Positions 1 through 7,664 are shown, counted from the first letter of the stretch. The stretch is 8,529 nucleotides of DNA from an uncultured Clostridia bacterium (GCA_946183095.1 CAMHBE010000065.1:1-8529), one strand, 5' to 3'. The notes: a model not told the origin generated them from the sequence alone. Made by a program: numbers and translations.

Positions 1-12
1 GAGGAAAAGACC

Positions 13-2415
13 ATGAATGTAAACATCGACATGACCACGGCCTCACTTGCCGGAAATACGCGATACAAAGGATTCGGACTTATCAGCGCAAACAACTCCT
101 CGCGGCTGCTGCTCGATTACAAGTACGAACAGCCGGAGAGATATGACGAGATACTGAATTATCTGTTCGGGGAAGACGGACTGAACATCTCTCATATAAA
201 GGTAGAAATGGGTGCGGATATCAATTCCTCCTCCGGCACCGAACCCGCAACGATGCGTTCCGCCGACGAGAAAGCCGATGTGACGCGCGGCGCGGGATTT
301 CAGCTCGCAGCCGACGCGAAGAAGATCGACCCGTCGATAACCCTCGATATGCTCTGGTGGAGCGAACCGCGCTGGGTGTCCGATTCGCAGGACGTTTACG
401 CCGCACGGTACAAATGGTACCGCGAAACGCTGATATCGGCTTACGAAACATACGGACTGAAATTCGACTATGTGAGTGCCACACGAAACGAGCGCGCAAA
501 CGATCCCGACTGGACGATATATCTTTCCGAACATCTCAAAAGCGACAGCGGCACTCCCTACGACTTCTCGGAGATAAAGATAGTTGACGGCGAAGCTGTC
601 GGAACATGGGGCATATCGAAGATGATGCTCGAAAACGAGAAATTGCGTGACGCAGTGGATGTTGTGGGAAGCCATTACACCGACCGGTCGGACGACAACA
701 CAAGAAAATTGCAGAAAGACCACGGCAAGGAAGTGTGGTTCTCCGAAGCAAGCTCCCCCATGAACTACGCACAGGGCGTGTATAAGTACGACGGCAGCGG
801 TTCGGGACTTTCCGGCATAAACGGCACTCTCGACATTGCGAACCGCATCATCACCATGTACCCCGGCGGCGGTATGACGTTGTACGAGTTCCAGCCGGCA
901 GTGGCATCCTACTACGACGGCGCGACGTACTTTCAGAAACAGCTCATTCTCGCAAACGAGCCGTGGAGCGGGTACTATCTTCTCGACAGCGGATTTTACA
1001 TGGGTCTGCATTTCTCGCGGTTCATAAAGTCCGGGTGGGCATTCGTTGACAGCGCCTGCGCGGGTGACGGGAAGGCGGGCGGCGACGGTCACGCGATAGT
1101 TGACGCGACTTACAGCTACATGACCTGCACCGACCCGGAGAGCGGCGATTACAGCACCGTCATCACCAATACCACCGACACCCCCATTACCTACACATTC
1201 ACCGTTACGGGAACGGATAAAGCCGATGCTCCCGTAAACGTGTGGGAAACAAGAGGTCCCGACGGCGGCGCGTGGAACGAGAACTATTTCAGGCTGCGCG
1301 AGACGATAGTACCCGAAAACGGCATCTTCACCGTTACCGTGCAGCCATATTCGATGATAACCCTCACGACGCTCGAAACGCAGCGCGGTGAGTTCGCGGA
1401 GTACGAAAGCAGAATGCTTGAACTGCCATATACGGACGATCTTGAGTACAGTGACGAGTACCTTGCCGCGAGAGGCGGCGCACCGCGCTACACTACCGAC
1501 GAGGGAGGCGCGTTCGAGGTCACTGAGACCGGCGGGAACAAGGTGCTCATGCAGAAGATAACGGAGGAGACGCACGCCGTTGAATGGGGCAGCACCCCGT
1601 CACCGGTCACGAATTTCGGCGACGACCGGTGGTTCAACCACTCTGTCTGTGCCGATGTGAAATTTGCAAAGTCGGACGATCCTGCCCAAAACAGCACAGC
1701 GGTCGGACTGCGCTATAACCTTGCGGACAGCGGTGCGAGCGGCTGGAGGTTACAGCTGAGTGAAGCCGGAGAATGGCGCGTCCTTATAGGCACAGCGCCC
1801 GTCGCAACTGGTACCGTCACACTTAAAGAGGGTCGGAACAACATAAAAATAGAAGCCGTGTACAATACGATACGCGGCTATGTGAACGGAGAACCTGTCG
1901 CGGAAATATCCGAGGACGCGGAGAATTACGTCATGCAGCCCTCCGGACGTGCGGCACTCTACAGCAGTTACTATAACAACTGCTTCGGCAATGTGCAGGT
2001 ACAGCCGGTGGAAGGCGCGGACACATACATATCCCGTCTTGACACGACCGATGACGGGATAACATTCGACGGCGGCTGGAAGCACAGCACCATGGACAGC
2101 TTCAGGAACTACAAGCGAACGGCTTCCGAAGGCGGGGCGGGTGCGTCGTTCACCGTTGAGTTTGACGGCACGGGGATAATACTTACCGGTGTTGAGAGCG
2201 GCAATGCGGTGATAGATACCGAGCTTGACGGTGCGGCAAATGACATCGGGTACGCTGTTCCGAAGACCGGCAGCAGGCAGGCATTCTACAGCGTTTACGG
2301 ACTTGAAAGCGGACATCACACGCTCAAAGTCACGGTAAAAACCGATACCGTGATGCTGGATTCGGCGGAGATAGTGCTTGATGCGGCGCAGTCGGAAAAG
2401 CTGCTCGTTTCCTGA
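13..2415 (+). CDS. GH59 galactocerebrosidase-like glycoside hydrolase with extra C-terminal beta-sandwich module
   Basis: The 800-residue product aligns by eye along its length with animal galactocerebrosidase (GH59, beta-galactosidases acting on galactosylceramide). Shared blocks are GFGLISANNSSRLL (21-34), GTEP (75-78), LWWSEPRW (114-121), RNER with the presumed acid/base Glu160, VWFSEASS with the presumed nucleophile Glu245, and NEPWSGYY (315-322). The domain order matches the family: a TIM barrel (about 15-345), a beta-sandwich (about 350-455) and a lectin-like domain (about 470-668). A further module at about 670-790 is absent from the human enzyme. The natural substrate cannot be read from sequence; a terminal beta-galactoside of a glycolipid or glycan is the family expectation. 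There is no signal peptide. The ATG has GAGGA seven bases upstream, but the frame stays open to base 1, so the protein may begin further left. The 3' end converges on azlD. Confidence 0.88.
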   Translation: MNVNIDMTTASLAGNTRYKGFGLISANNSSRLLLDYKYEQPERYDEILNYLFGEDGLNISHIKVEMGADINSSSGTEPATMRSADEKADVTRGAGFQLAADAKKIDPSITLDMLWWSEPRWVSDSQDVYAARYKWYRETLISAYETYGLKFDYVSATRNERANDPDWTIYLSEHLKSDSGTPYDFSEIKIVDGEAVGTWGISKMMLENEKLRDAVDVVGSHYTDRSDDNTRKLQKDHGKEVWFSEASSPMNYAQGVYKYDGSGSGLSGINGTLDIANRIITMYPGGGMTLYEFQPAVASYYDGATYFQKQLILANEPWSGYYLLDSGFYMGLHFSRFIKSGWAFVDSACAGDGKAGGDGHAIVDATYSYMTCTDPESGDYSTVITNTTDTPITYTFTVTGTDKADAPVNVWETRGPDGGAWNENYFRLRETIVPENGIFTVTVQPYSMITLTTLETQRGEFAEYESRMLELPYTDDLEYSDEYLAARGGAPRYTTDEGGAFEVTETGGNKVLMQKITEETHAVEWGSTPSPVTNFGDDRWFNHSVCADVKFAKSDDPAQNSTAVGLRYNLADSGASGWRLQLSEAGEWRVLIGTAPVATGTVTLKEGRNNIKIEAVYNTIRGYVNGEPVAEISEDAENYVMQPSGRAALYSSYYNNCFGNVQVQPVEGADTYISRLDTTDDGITFDGGWKHSTMDSFRNYKRTASEGGAGASFTVEFDGTGIILTGVESGNAVIDTELDGAANDIGYAVPKTGSRQAFYSVYGLESGHHTLKVTVKTDTVMLDSAEIVLDAAQSEKLLVS

Positions 2416-2530
2416 GCCGCCGGCGCTTGACCCGGACAGACGGATGCTATGAAGCCGACCGGAACTCACTCGCAGAGCACTCCCGCAGACGTGACAGCGG
2501 CGCTTGTCATAAGATAAAAGAAACGCGGCG

Positions 2531-2551
2531 GATGAAGCGGGTATCTTCATC
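2531..2551 (-). terminator. possible intrinsic terminator of azlCD
   Basis: GATGAAG (2531-2537) and CTTCATC (2545-2551) form a 7-bp stem with a 7-base loop, lying seven bases beyond the azlD stop codon. On the minus strand a T-rich stretch (TTTCTTTT) follows, but only after seven intervening GC-rich bases, so the terminator is atypical. On the plus strand no T-run follows, so it does not obviously terminate the GH59 gene. The rest of the 142-base gap (2416-2557) shows no gene; a second bulged hairpin around 2492-2509 has no T-tract either. Confidence 0.35.
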
Positions 2552-2557
2552 GGTGCC

Positions 2558-2866
2558 CTAAAGGCTTTGCATTATCAGTCCCGTGATATACGCCGCCGCC
2601 GATGCGGAAAGAGCCACCGCTATGAGCGGCAGGCCGAGATATGCGAGCAGCAGGGCGGCAGCGGCTCCCACAGCGGCAGTCAGCGTATTGCCGGTGCTGT
2701 AGAATATCGCCGGGAACGTCATGGCGCTCAGCACCGCATACGGCATATACATCAGCATACTTTTCAGAAAGCGGGACTTTATCTTCCCGCGGACGGCGGT
2801 GAGCGGTATCATCCTGATAAGGTAGGTGACCCCCGCCATGACCGCTATGTACACGGCTATGCTCAT
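2558..2866 (-). CDS. azlD: AzlD-type small subunit of branched-chain amino-acid exporter
   Basis: This 102-residue, very hydrophobic protein has the family's size and pattern. An N-terminal membrane helix ends in RMIPL (18-22), then come a short basic loop, the conserved YMPYAVLSAMTFP stretch (40-52), and two more Ala/Leu-rich helices, giving about four membrane segments. AzlD proteins form the inner-membrane partner of AzlC; the pair is linked to export of branched-chain amino acids and their toxic analogues (established for Bacillus azlCD and Corynebacterium brnFE). Its ATG overlaps the azlC stop codon as ATGA (2863-2866), so translation is likely coupled. A purine-rich GGGGGTGA inside the azlC end serves as its ribosome binding site. 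The substrate is inferred from the family only. Confidence 0.9.
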   Translation of the reverse strand: MSIAVYIAVMAGVTYLIRMIPLTAVRGKIKSRFLKSMLMYMPYAVLSAMTFPAIFYSTGNTLTAAVGAAAALLLAYLGLPLIAVALSASAAAYITGLIMQSL

Positions 2867-3585
2867 TTGCTCTCACCCCCGCTTTCCGCTTCCGTCCCGT
2901 CATTTTTCGGGAAGATAAGAGCGCAGAGTGCTGCGGTGACTATGCCGCATATCATGACGGAGAAGCCGCTTGTGATGAACGGTGCAAGATAATACAGCGC
3001 GGTGCTGAGTGCGGCGCCTATGATGACTGCCGCGAGAACGCCGCGTTCTTTTTTTGCCGGCGGTATGATTATCGCGATGAACATACCGTAAAGCATCAGC
3101 CCCATAGCATCGGACACCGCCGGGGGAAGAAGCCCCCCCGCAGCAGCACCGAGCACGGTGCCGAGACACCAGCCCACTGTGGATATAAGTATGATGCCGT
3201 ACATATACCACGGCGTGACTGTGCCCTCCTGTGCGGATGCTACGGCGAATATCTCGTCGGTAATGCCGTATGACGCGGCAAGCCTGTGAGGTGTTGTGAA
3301 CGTTTTGTCGAGTTTCTGCGAAAGCGACAGCGACATCAGCGAATACCGCAGATTTATGGTGAGCTGTGCAAGCACCATTTCCGTGAGCGAGCCGCCCGCC
3401 GCGATGATGCCGACACCCGCCGCCTGTCCCGCGGAAGTGAGGTTGAACAGCGACACCGCGAAGGCTTCAAATACCGACAGCCCCGCGCGTACCGCCATTA
3501 TCCCGAATCCGAACGACACCGACAGGTAGCCGAGGAATATCGGTATGCCGTGTATCAGACCTTTTCCGAAATGCTGTTTCTTCAA
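2863..3585 (-). CDS. azlC: AzlC-type large subunit of branched-chain amino-acid exporter
   Basis: The 240-residue integral membrane protein carries AzlC hallmarks: GIPIFLGYLSVSFGFG near the N-terminus (13-28), the conserved NLRYSLMSLSLS block (78-89) and TDEIFA (109-114), with hydrophobic helices spread to the C-terminus and a short hydrophilic tail. It should form the main channel of the AzlCD amino-acid exporter in the cytoplasmic membrane. I chose the TTG at 3585: it has an AAAGGGAG Shine-Dalgarno (3592-3599) six bases upstream and gives the usual family N-terminus. The frame extends to a GTG at 3639, which would add 18 residues, but that codon has no ribosome binding site and lies inside the likely promoter. 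The gene is first in the azlCD operon and diverges from the esterase lipoprotein gene. Confidence 0.9.
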   Translation of the reverse strand: MKKQHFGKGLIHGIPIFLGYLSVSFGFGIMAVRAGLSVFEAFAVSLFNLTSAGQAAGVGIIAAGGSLTEMVLAQLTINLRYSLMSLSLSQKLDKTFTTPHRLAASYGITDEIFAVASAQEGTVTPWYMYGIILISTVGWCLGTVLGAAAGGLLPPAVSDAMGLMLYGMFIAIIIPPAKKERGVLAAVIIGAALSTALYYLAPFITSGFSVMICGIVTAALCALIFPKNDGTEAESGGESK

Positions 3586-3629
3586 ATCTTTCTCCCTTTC
3601 AACCGGTGATCTTTTGTCCGGTAACTTCC

Positions 3630-3658
3630 AGTTTATCACATTATCGCTTTTTTTGCAA
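3630..3658 (-). promoter_or_regulatory. candidate sigma-A promoter for azlCD
   Basis: On the minus strand, TTGCAA (-35, 3653-3658) and TAAACT (-10, 3630-3635) are separated by 17 bases; each matches the consensus at four of six positions. Transcription would begin near 3623, upstream of the AAAGGGAG ribosome binding site and the TTG start. The match is weak, so this is a suggestion based on placement. Confidence 0.4.
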
Positions 3659-3730
3659 GGACTTTTTTTGCAGGCGCTTTTCTGCCGTGGGAATATCGAG
3701 TGTCGGTTCGGTGAAATTGCACGATTATCC

Positions 3731-3759
3731 TTGACATTTTGTAAAAAAAATGGTATATT
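3731..3759 (+). promoter_or_regulatory. strong sigma-A promoter for the SGNH lipoprotein / receiver operon
   Basis: A perfect -35 TTGACA (3731-3736) is separated by 17 bases from TATATT (3754-3759), which matches the -10 consensus at five of six positions. The spacer is A/T-rich. Transcription is expected near 3766, giving a leader of about 45 bases. AAGGAG (3797-3802) lies nine bases before the ATG at 3812. I see no clear operator. Confidence 0.85.
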
Positions 3760-3811
3760 TTATTTATGGTGTGATATTGAAACATCAGAATGAACTAAGG
3801 AGAACAACAAA

Positions 3812-5182
3812 ATGAAGTACACAAAAAGAAGTATTGCGATATTCGTGACTGCGGCAGCTGTCTTATCGGCTGCGTCCTGCGGCAGTGCGCCCGCCGCGAC
3901 TACGACCACTGCCGCACCCGTGACTGCTGCTGCCGATACGGTGCCAGACGATACCGCAGCGCAGGACACGAAGGCTCCCGCGGACACCGCCGCACCGGAA
4001 ACGACTGCCGCTGTAACGGAAGCCGAAAAGGTGATACCCGAGGACAGCGAGTATGTCATCGAAAACGGGATCACCGAAAGAATGAAAGCTCTCACCCACC
4101 TCGTTGACGGCAGCAGGGCGAGACTTGCAAAGGTGTTCAGAAAGGCGCAGGCAGGCGAGCCGATAACCATAGCGTATCTCGGCGGCTCTATAACGCAGGG
4201 TTCCTCCGCCGCAAGCCCCGATACCGCTTATGCGGGACTTACGACAGACTGGTTCAGAAAGACTTTTCCCGATTCAAAGATAACCGCCGTGAATGCGGGC
4301 ATCGGCGCGACAGGCTCGTACATCGGCGTTTACAGGACCGACCGTGACGTGCTCTCCGCATCCCCCGACCTTGTGTTCATCGACTTTTCCGTGAACGATA
4401 CCACCGAGCATACCGACCGCAACATTGCGTCCTACGACGGCGTTATCAGGAAGATATGGTCGGCGGACTGCGCACCCGCGATAGTTACCATAGCAATGAC
4501 AATGGAGGACGGTACGAGCTTCCAGAAATACCACAGCGAGGTCTGCAAGGCTTACGGCATACCGATGATATCCTACCATGACGCAATACTTGACGTTATA
4601 AAGAACGGGCATATCAAGTGGACGGATATCTCCGACGACAATATCCACCCGAACTCTGTGGGTCATGTCGTTCTAACGGAGATGATAACCGCGTGGTTAC
4701 AGGATGCCCTCGACAATATCGACACTCTCGAAAAAGAGCCGGAGAGCGATATCTCGACAGTCTATGCGAGCGACAAGTATTCCACCGCCTATCTGGTCGT
4801 CCCGAACGACCCGGCGAATACCGGCAGCACCGGCTGGGATATAAAAGCGGAGGACAACTTCGGAAACTTCGGCGGGTACTGGAGAGCGCTCTCCAAAGAC
4901 GGTACGTTCACCGGCGTTGAGCCTCTGAAATTCGAGGTGGAGGCAAAGTCCGTGGGCGTGTTCTTCGGCAAGATGACCGCGAACGGCGGCAGCTTCGATG
5001 TTGTTGTTGACGGTGAAGTCGCAAAGACCATAAACAGCGATTTCCCCGGCGGCTGGGGAAATTACGTCGAAGCCGAGGAGGTCATAGACTTTGACGAGTG
5101 CGGTAAACACACCGTGGAGATAGTACCGCATACGGGCGAAAAAGCCGTTGTGATGATATCCGCGCTTGCACTCACGAAGTAA
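3812..5182 (+). CDS. SGNH/GDSL-family esterase-like lipoprotein
   Basis: The 456-residue protein starts with a lipoprotein signal peptide: KYTKR, a hydrophobic stretch, and a lipobox-like AASC with Cys23 as the acylation site. A Thr/Ala/Pro/Asp-rich linker (about 24-75) would hold the catalytic part off the membrane. The SGNH fold follows: block I YLGGSITQG with nucleophile Ser126, block II VNAGIGATGS with Gly163, block III DFSVND with Asn195, and block V DDNIHP with Asp276 and His279. All catalytic residues are present, although block I reads GGS rather than GDS. A C-terminal beta-rich domain (about 315-455) may bind carbohydrate. Such enzymes typically remove acetyl or other acyl groups from polysaccharides, so a surface glycan deacylase is my inference. 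The start has AAGGAG nine bases upstream. A receiver-domain gene follows 30 bases downstream. Confidence 0.88.
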   Translation: MKYTKRSIAIFVTAAAVLSAASCGSAPAATTTTAAPVTAAADTVPDDTAAQDTKAPADTAAPETTAAVTEAEKVIPEDSEYVIENGITERMKALTHLVDGSRARLAKVFRKAQAGEPITIAYLGGSITQGSSAASPDTAYAGLTTDWFRKTFPDSKITAVNAGIGATGSYIGVYRTDRDVLSASPDLVFIDFSVNDTTEHTDRNIASYDGVIRKIWSADCAPAIVTIAMTMEDGTSFQKYHSEVCKAYGIPMISYHDAILDVIKNGHIKWTDISDDNIHPNSVGHVVLTEMITAWLQDALDNIDTLEKEPESDISTVYASDKYSTAYLVVPNDPANTGSTGWDIKAEDNFGNFGGYWRALSKDGTFTGVEPLKFEVEAKSVGVFFGKMTANGGSFDVVVDGEVAKTINSDFPGGWGNYVEAEEVIDFDECGKHTVEIVPHTGEKAVVMISALALTK

Positions 5183-5212
5183 CACGGGTCCCGGAACGCG
5201 GGGAGGTATGGT

Positions 5213-5983
5213 ATGGCAAAAATACTGATAATAAATCAGAGTACGGGGGTCATGATAGAATCGCTGACCGACGAGCTGAAAAAGGAAAACTTTGATGTGA
5301 TGCTCGTTCCGCCGGATATCATCAGCGTCGGCACCGAGCAGTTCGACACCGATGTTTTCATCATCTATGCCGGCGAGTATGTCTCTTCGTCTGCGGATGT
5401 TCTGTCGGTGCTGCGCGACTACTGCCGCGAGGAGGAAAAGCCGATATGTGTTGTCGGGTATGAGAACGACATCACAGCGGTTGAGCAGATAATCCCGCCT
5501 CACACGATAGCGTGCAGGTTCATCAGACCTTTCGACGTGAGGATCGTTGCCGGTAAGATACACAAGCTCCTCGAAGCAGACCCGACGGCAAATGAAAAGC
5601 GCAGCATACTGCTCGTTGACGACGATGTTGTATTCCTCAAAACGGCGCTGAAATTCCTGTCGGGAAGGTACACGGTCACGGCGGTGAGGGCGGGGCATCA
5701 CGCGCTGAAATATCTCGCGGATCACAGACCCGATCTTGTACTGCTGGATTACGAGATGCCGATGATGAGCGGAGCGGAAACGCTTGAAAAGATACGCGCG
5801 AACCCCGCTACTGCCGACATCCCCGTGGTATTCCTGACTGGTGCCGGCGACAAGCAGACTGTGCTGAAGCTCATGCAGATGAAGCCCGACGGCTACATAC
5901 TGAAAAAGTCAGGCAAGGAAGAACTTGTGGGCGCTGTCCGCAACTACTTCCTGTCCCACAAATGGAGAAATATTGATCTGTAA
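5213..5983 (+). CDS. two-domain receiver protein (pseudo-receiver plus REC), no output domain
   Basis: This cytoplasmic 256-residue protein has two receiver-like halves. The C-terminal half (about 130-248) is a complete REC domain: acidic residues Asp136-Asp138, phospho-acceptor Asp179 in LLDYEMP, switch Thr209 and Lys231, with KK replacing the usual KP. The N-terminal half (about 1-122) has the same beta-alpha rhythm (KILIINQ at the start, FIRPF near the end) but lacks the acidic cluster and phospho-acceptor, so it is probably a non-phosphorylated pseudo-receiver. No DNA-binding, GGDEF or other output domain follows. GGGAGG (5201-5206) sits six bases before the chosen ATG; another ATG at 5208 is out of frame. 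It probably shares the promoter of the preceding lipoprotein gene. No histidine kinase is nearby, so its partner is unknown. Confidence 0.85.
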   Translation: MAKILIINQSTGVMIESLTDELKKENFDVMLVPPDIISVGTEQFDTDVFIIYAGEYVSSSADVLSVLRDYCREEEKPICVVGYENDITAVEQIIPPHTIACRFIRPFDVRIVAGKIHKLLEADPTANEKRSILLVDDDVVFLKTALKFLSGRYTVTAVRAGHHALKYLADHRPDLVLLDYEMPMMSGAETLEKIRANPATADIPVVFLTGAGDKQTVLKLMQMKPDGYILKKSGKEELVGAVRNYFLSHKWRNIDL

Positions 5984-5985
5984 AT

Positions 5986-6015
5986 AGAGCGGTGTCCTGA
6001 CACGGGCACCGCTCT
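5986..6015 (+). terminator. hairpin terminator after the receiver gene, possibly bidirectional
   Basis: AGAGCGGTG (5986-5994) pairs perfectly with CACCGCTCT (6007-6015), nine base pairs around a 12-base loop, two bases after the receiver-gene stop codon. The following CGGTTTGT is only weakly T-rich, so termination may be partial. It lies between convergent genes and could also stop transcripts arriving from the right. Confidence 0.6.
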
Positions 6016-6040
6016 CGGTTTGTAAAAATGCTTTATAATA

Positions 6041-6134
6041 ATTCGATGCAGCGTTAGGCTGCCGCAGGTCAAGGGCGCGCAGCCCTTGTGCCGTCTGCAA
6101 AGACAGCGCGAACGCGCCGCTGCACCTGCTGAAT
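6041..6134. repeat. GC-rich multi-hairpin intergenic element
   Basis: Terminal TGCAGCG (6047-6053) and CGCTGCA (6118-6124) pair, with ATTC/GAAT further out (6041-6044, 6131-6134). Inside are a 7-bp stem CAAGGGC/GCCCTTG (6070-6076, 6082-6088), a 4-bp stem GTCT/AGAC closed by a GCAA tetraloop (6093-6104) and a GCGC/GCGC stem (6106-6117). The set folds as a branched structure in either strand. It begins two bases past the phosphotransferase stop codon and may aid its 3'-end formation; on the minus strand an A/T-rich stretch follows. It is not a tRNA. Whether it is repeated elsewhere cannot be seen here. Confidence 0.5.
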
Positions 6135-6136
6135 GC

Positions 6137-7642
6137 TTAATCTTTATTTATCTCTTGTTCCAGTCTGTCGCAGATGGTTTTCAGCGCCTTGATGCGGGCG
6201 TATTTCTTGTCGTTGCCCTCGATGACCGTCCACGGAGCGAACTCGGTGGAAGTCAGCTTTATCATGCGGTCAACGGCTTTCTCATACTCATCCCATTTCT
6301 CGCGGTTGCGCCAGTCCTCGTCTGTTATCTTCCACTGCTTTGACGGGGTATTCTCGCGCTCTTTGAAACGGCGGTACTGCTCATCCTTGTCAATGTTTAT
6401 CCAGAACTTGAATATCACTGCGCCCCAGTCGGAAAGCTGCTGCTCGAACTCGTTTATTTCGAGGTAAGCCATGTCCGCGCGTTCCTGCGGGGTTATCTTC
6501 TCGATAGGCTCGACCATGACTCTTCCGTACCATGTCCTGTCAAAGATAGTGAAATGACCGTCGTTTTCAAGGCGGTTCCAGAATCTCCACAGGTAGTGTC
6601 TTGCAAGCTCGGAGGGTTCGGGAGCCGCTATGGGCTTCACCTCGTATCCGCGCGGGTCGAGCGCCGACGCAAGGCGTTTGATATTGCCGCCCTTTCCGCC
6701 CGCGTCCCAGCCTTCGTAAGCTACGATAACGGGTATCTTCTTCTGATAGCAGATGTTTTGCAGCTCGAACAGTCTGTGCTGGTATTTTTTCAGCTGCTTA
6801 CGGTATTCCTCGTCGGTGAGCGATCTATCCATGTCGATCTCGGCGAGTTTCTTCGTTTTGACAAGCTTGAACTTCTGCGGTTTATATTTTATGGTGGGGA
6901 ACTGCGGCGGCAGTGTGCAGAGTATGCCCTTTTCCTTTGCGGAGCAGGCAGCTTCTATGGACTCGGTGACTGTGCGGAGTATCTCCACCTGTGCCGTGAG
7001 CTTGTCATTCGCAGGGATGATGTGCCACGGCGCGGAATCCGTGTTGGTAAGTTCGAGCGTCTTGTCGTATTTCTTGAATATCTTGTCGTAGCGCTTGAGG
7101 TTCTCGAAGTCATGGTCGCTGACACGCCATTTTGTCACCTCGTCGGCAGCGAGCGCCTTGACACGGCGTTTCTGCTCGTCCTGTGTGATGTGCAGGAAAA
7201 ATTTGATGATAAGATATCCGTCGTCGCGGAGCTGGCGTTCGAGGGTATTCACATCGTCGATGCGGTGCTTGTATCCCTCCTTGTCAATGGTGCCGTAGCG
7301 GTAGGATTTCACGGTATCGGCGAACCAGCTTCCGTCGAGTATGAGGAACTCACCCTTTCCGGGCAGCTTCGTCCAGTAGCGGTGCATCCACGGCTTGCGC
7401 TTTTCCTGCTCATTCGGTATGCGTATCGGCTTTACCTTGTAGAAGCGGGGATCCATATATTTGATGAGTTTCGCTATTTGCGAACCCTTCCCGGCGCTCG
7501 CCCACCCGTCGATCGTGATGATAACGGGTATTTTCGCAGCTTTTACCGCGTTCGCAAGGTCAATGAGCCTTGCCTGCATCTCCGCGAGTTCTTCCGCAGT
7601 CTCGCTCTTCTTCATCTTGTACTGTTTTACTGATCCCAGCAT
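6137..7642 (-). CDS. pap: polyphosphate:AMP phosphotransferase, two-domain PPK2 family
   Basis: The 501-residue protein is a tandem duplication of the PPK2 fold, the architecture of polyphosphate:AMP phosphotransferase, which uses polyphosphate to convert AMP to ADP in the cytoplasm. The C-terminal half has an intact P-loop GWDAGGKGGN (311-320, Asp313, Lys317) and the lid motif FDRTWYGRVMVEP (367-379). The N-terminal half has the matching GWASAGKGSQ (46-55) and LDGSWF (102-107), where the acidic residue has become Ala48 and the lid Arg has become Gly104, so catalysis probably rests in the C-terminal half. Length and order are typical for the family. The ATG has an AAAGGGGG ribosome binding site seven bases upstream and a perfect promoter about 40 bases beyond. 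It is transcribed alone; no ppk1 or exopolyphosphatase gene is nearby. Confidence 0.92.
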   Translation of the reverse strand: MLGSVKQYKMKKSETAEELAEMQARLIDLANAVKAAKIPVIITIDGWASAGKGSQIAKLIKYMDPRFYKVKPIRIPNEQEKRKPWMHRYWTKLPGKGEFLILDGSWFADTVKSYRYGTIDKEGYKHRIDDVNTLERQLRDDGYLIIKFFLHITQDEQKRRVKALAADEVTKWRVSDHDFENLKRYDKIFKKYDKTLELTNTDSAPWHIIPANDKLTAQVEILRTVTESIEAACSAKEKGILCTLPPQFPTIKYKPQKFKLVKTKKLAEIDMDRSLTDEEYRKQLKKYQHRLFELQNICYQKKIPVIVAYEGWDAGGKGGNIKRLASALDPRGYEVKPIAAPEPSELARHYLWRFWNRLENDGHFTIFDRTWYGRVMVEPIEKITPQERADMAYLEINEFEQQLSDWGAVIFKFWINIDKDEQYRRFKERENTPSKQWKITDEDWRNREKWDEYEKAVDRMIKLTSTEFAPWTVIEGNDKKYARIKALKTICDRLEQEINKD

Positions 7643-7664
7643 ATATATTCCCCCTTTGCGTTTT

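Noticed and set aside
43..1575. 510-residue open frame on the minus strand inside the GH59 gene
   Set aside because: It is antisense to a gene with clear family motifs, is rich in Arg, Cys and Val without domain pattern, and has no plausible ribosome binding site or promoter.
2492..2509. TGACAGC...GCTTGTCA hairpin considered as a GH59 terminator
   Set aside because: The stem has a bulge and no T-tract follows on either strand.
4697..5725. 342-residue minus-strand frame across the esterase and receiver genes
   Set aside because: It spans two genes supported by catalytic motifs and ribosome binding sites on the other strand; its product is Arg-rich and unrecognisable.
6047..6124. Cloverleaf-like fold resembling a tRNA
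   Set aside because: The outer stem is 7 bp, but there is no proper anticodon arm, no T-loop TTCGA in the correct arm and no CCA-compatible 3' end.
6554..7633. 359-residue open frame on the plus strand opposite pap
   Set aside because: It is a shadow of the PPK2 coding frame, which has full family motifs; the antisense product has no recognisable domain.
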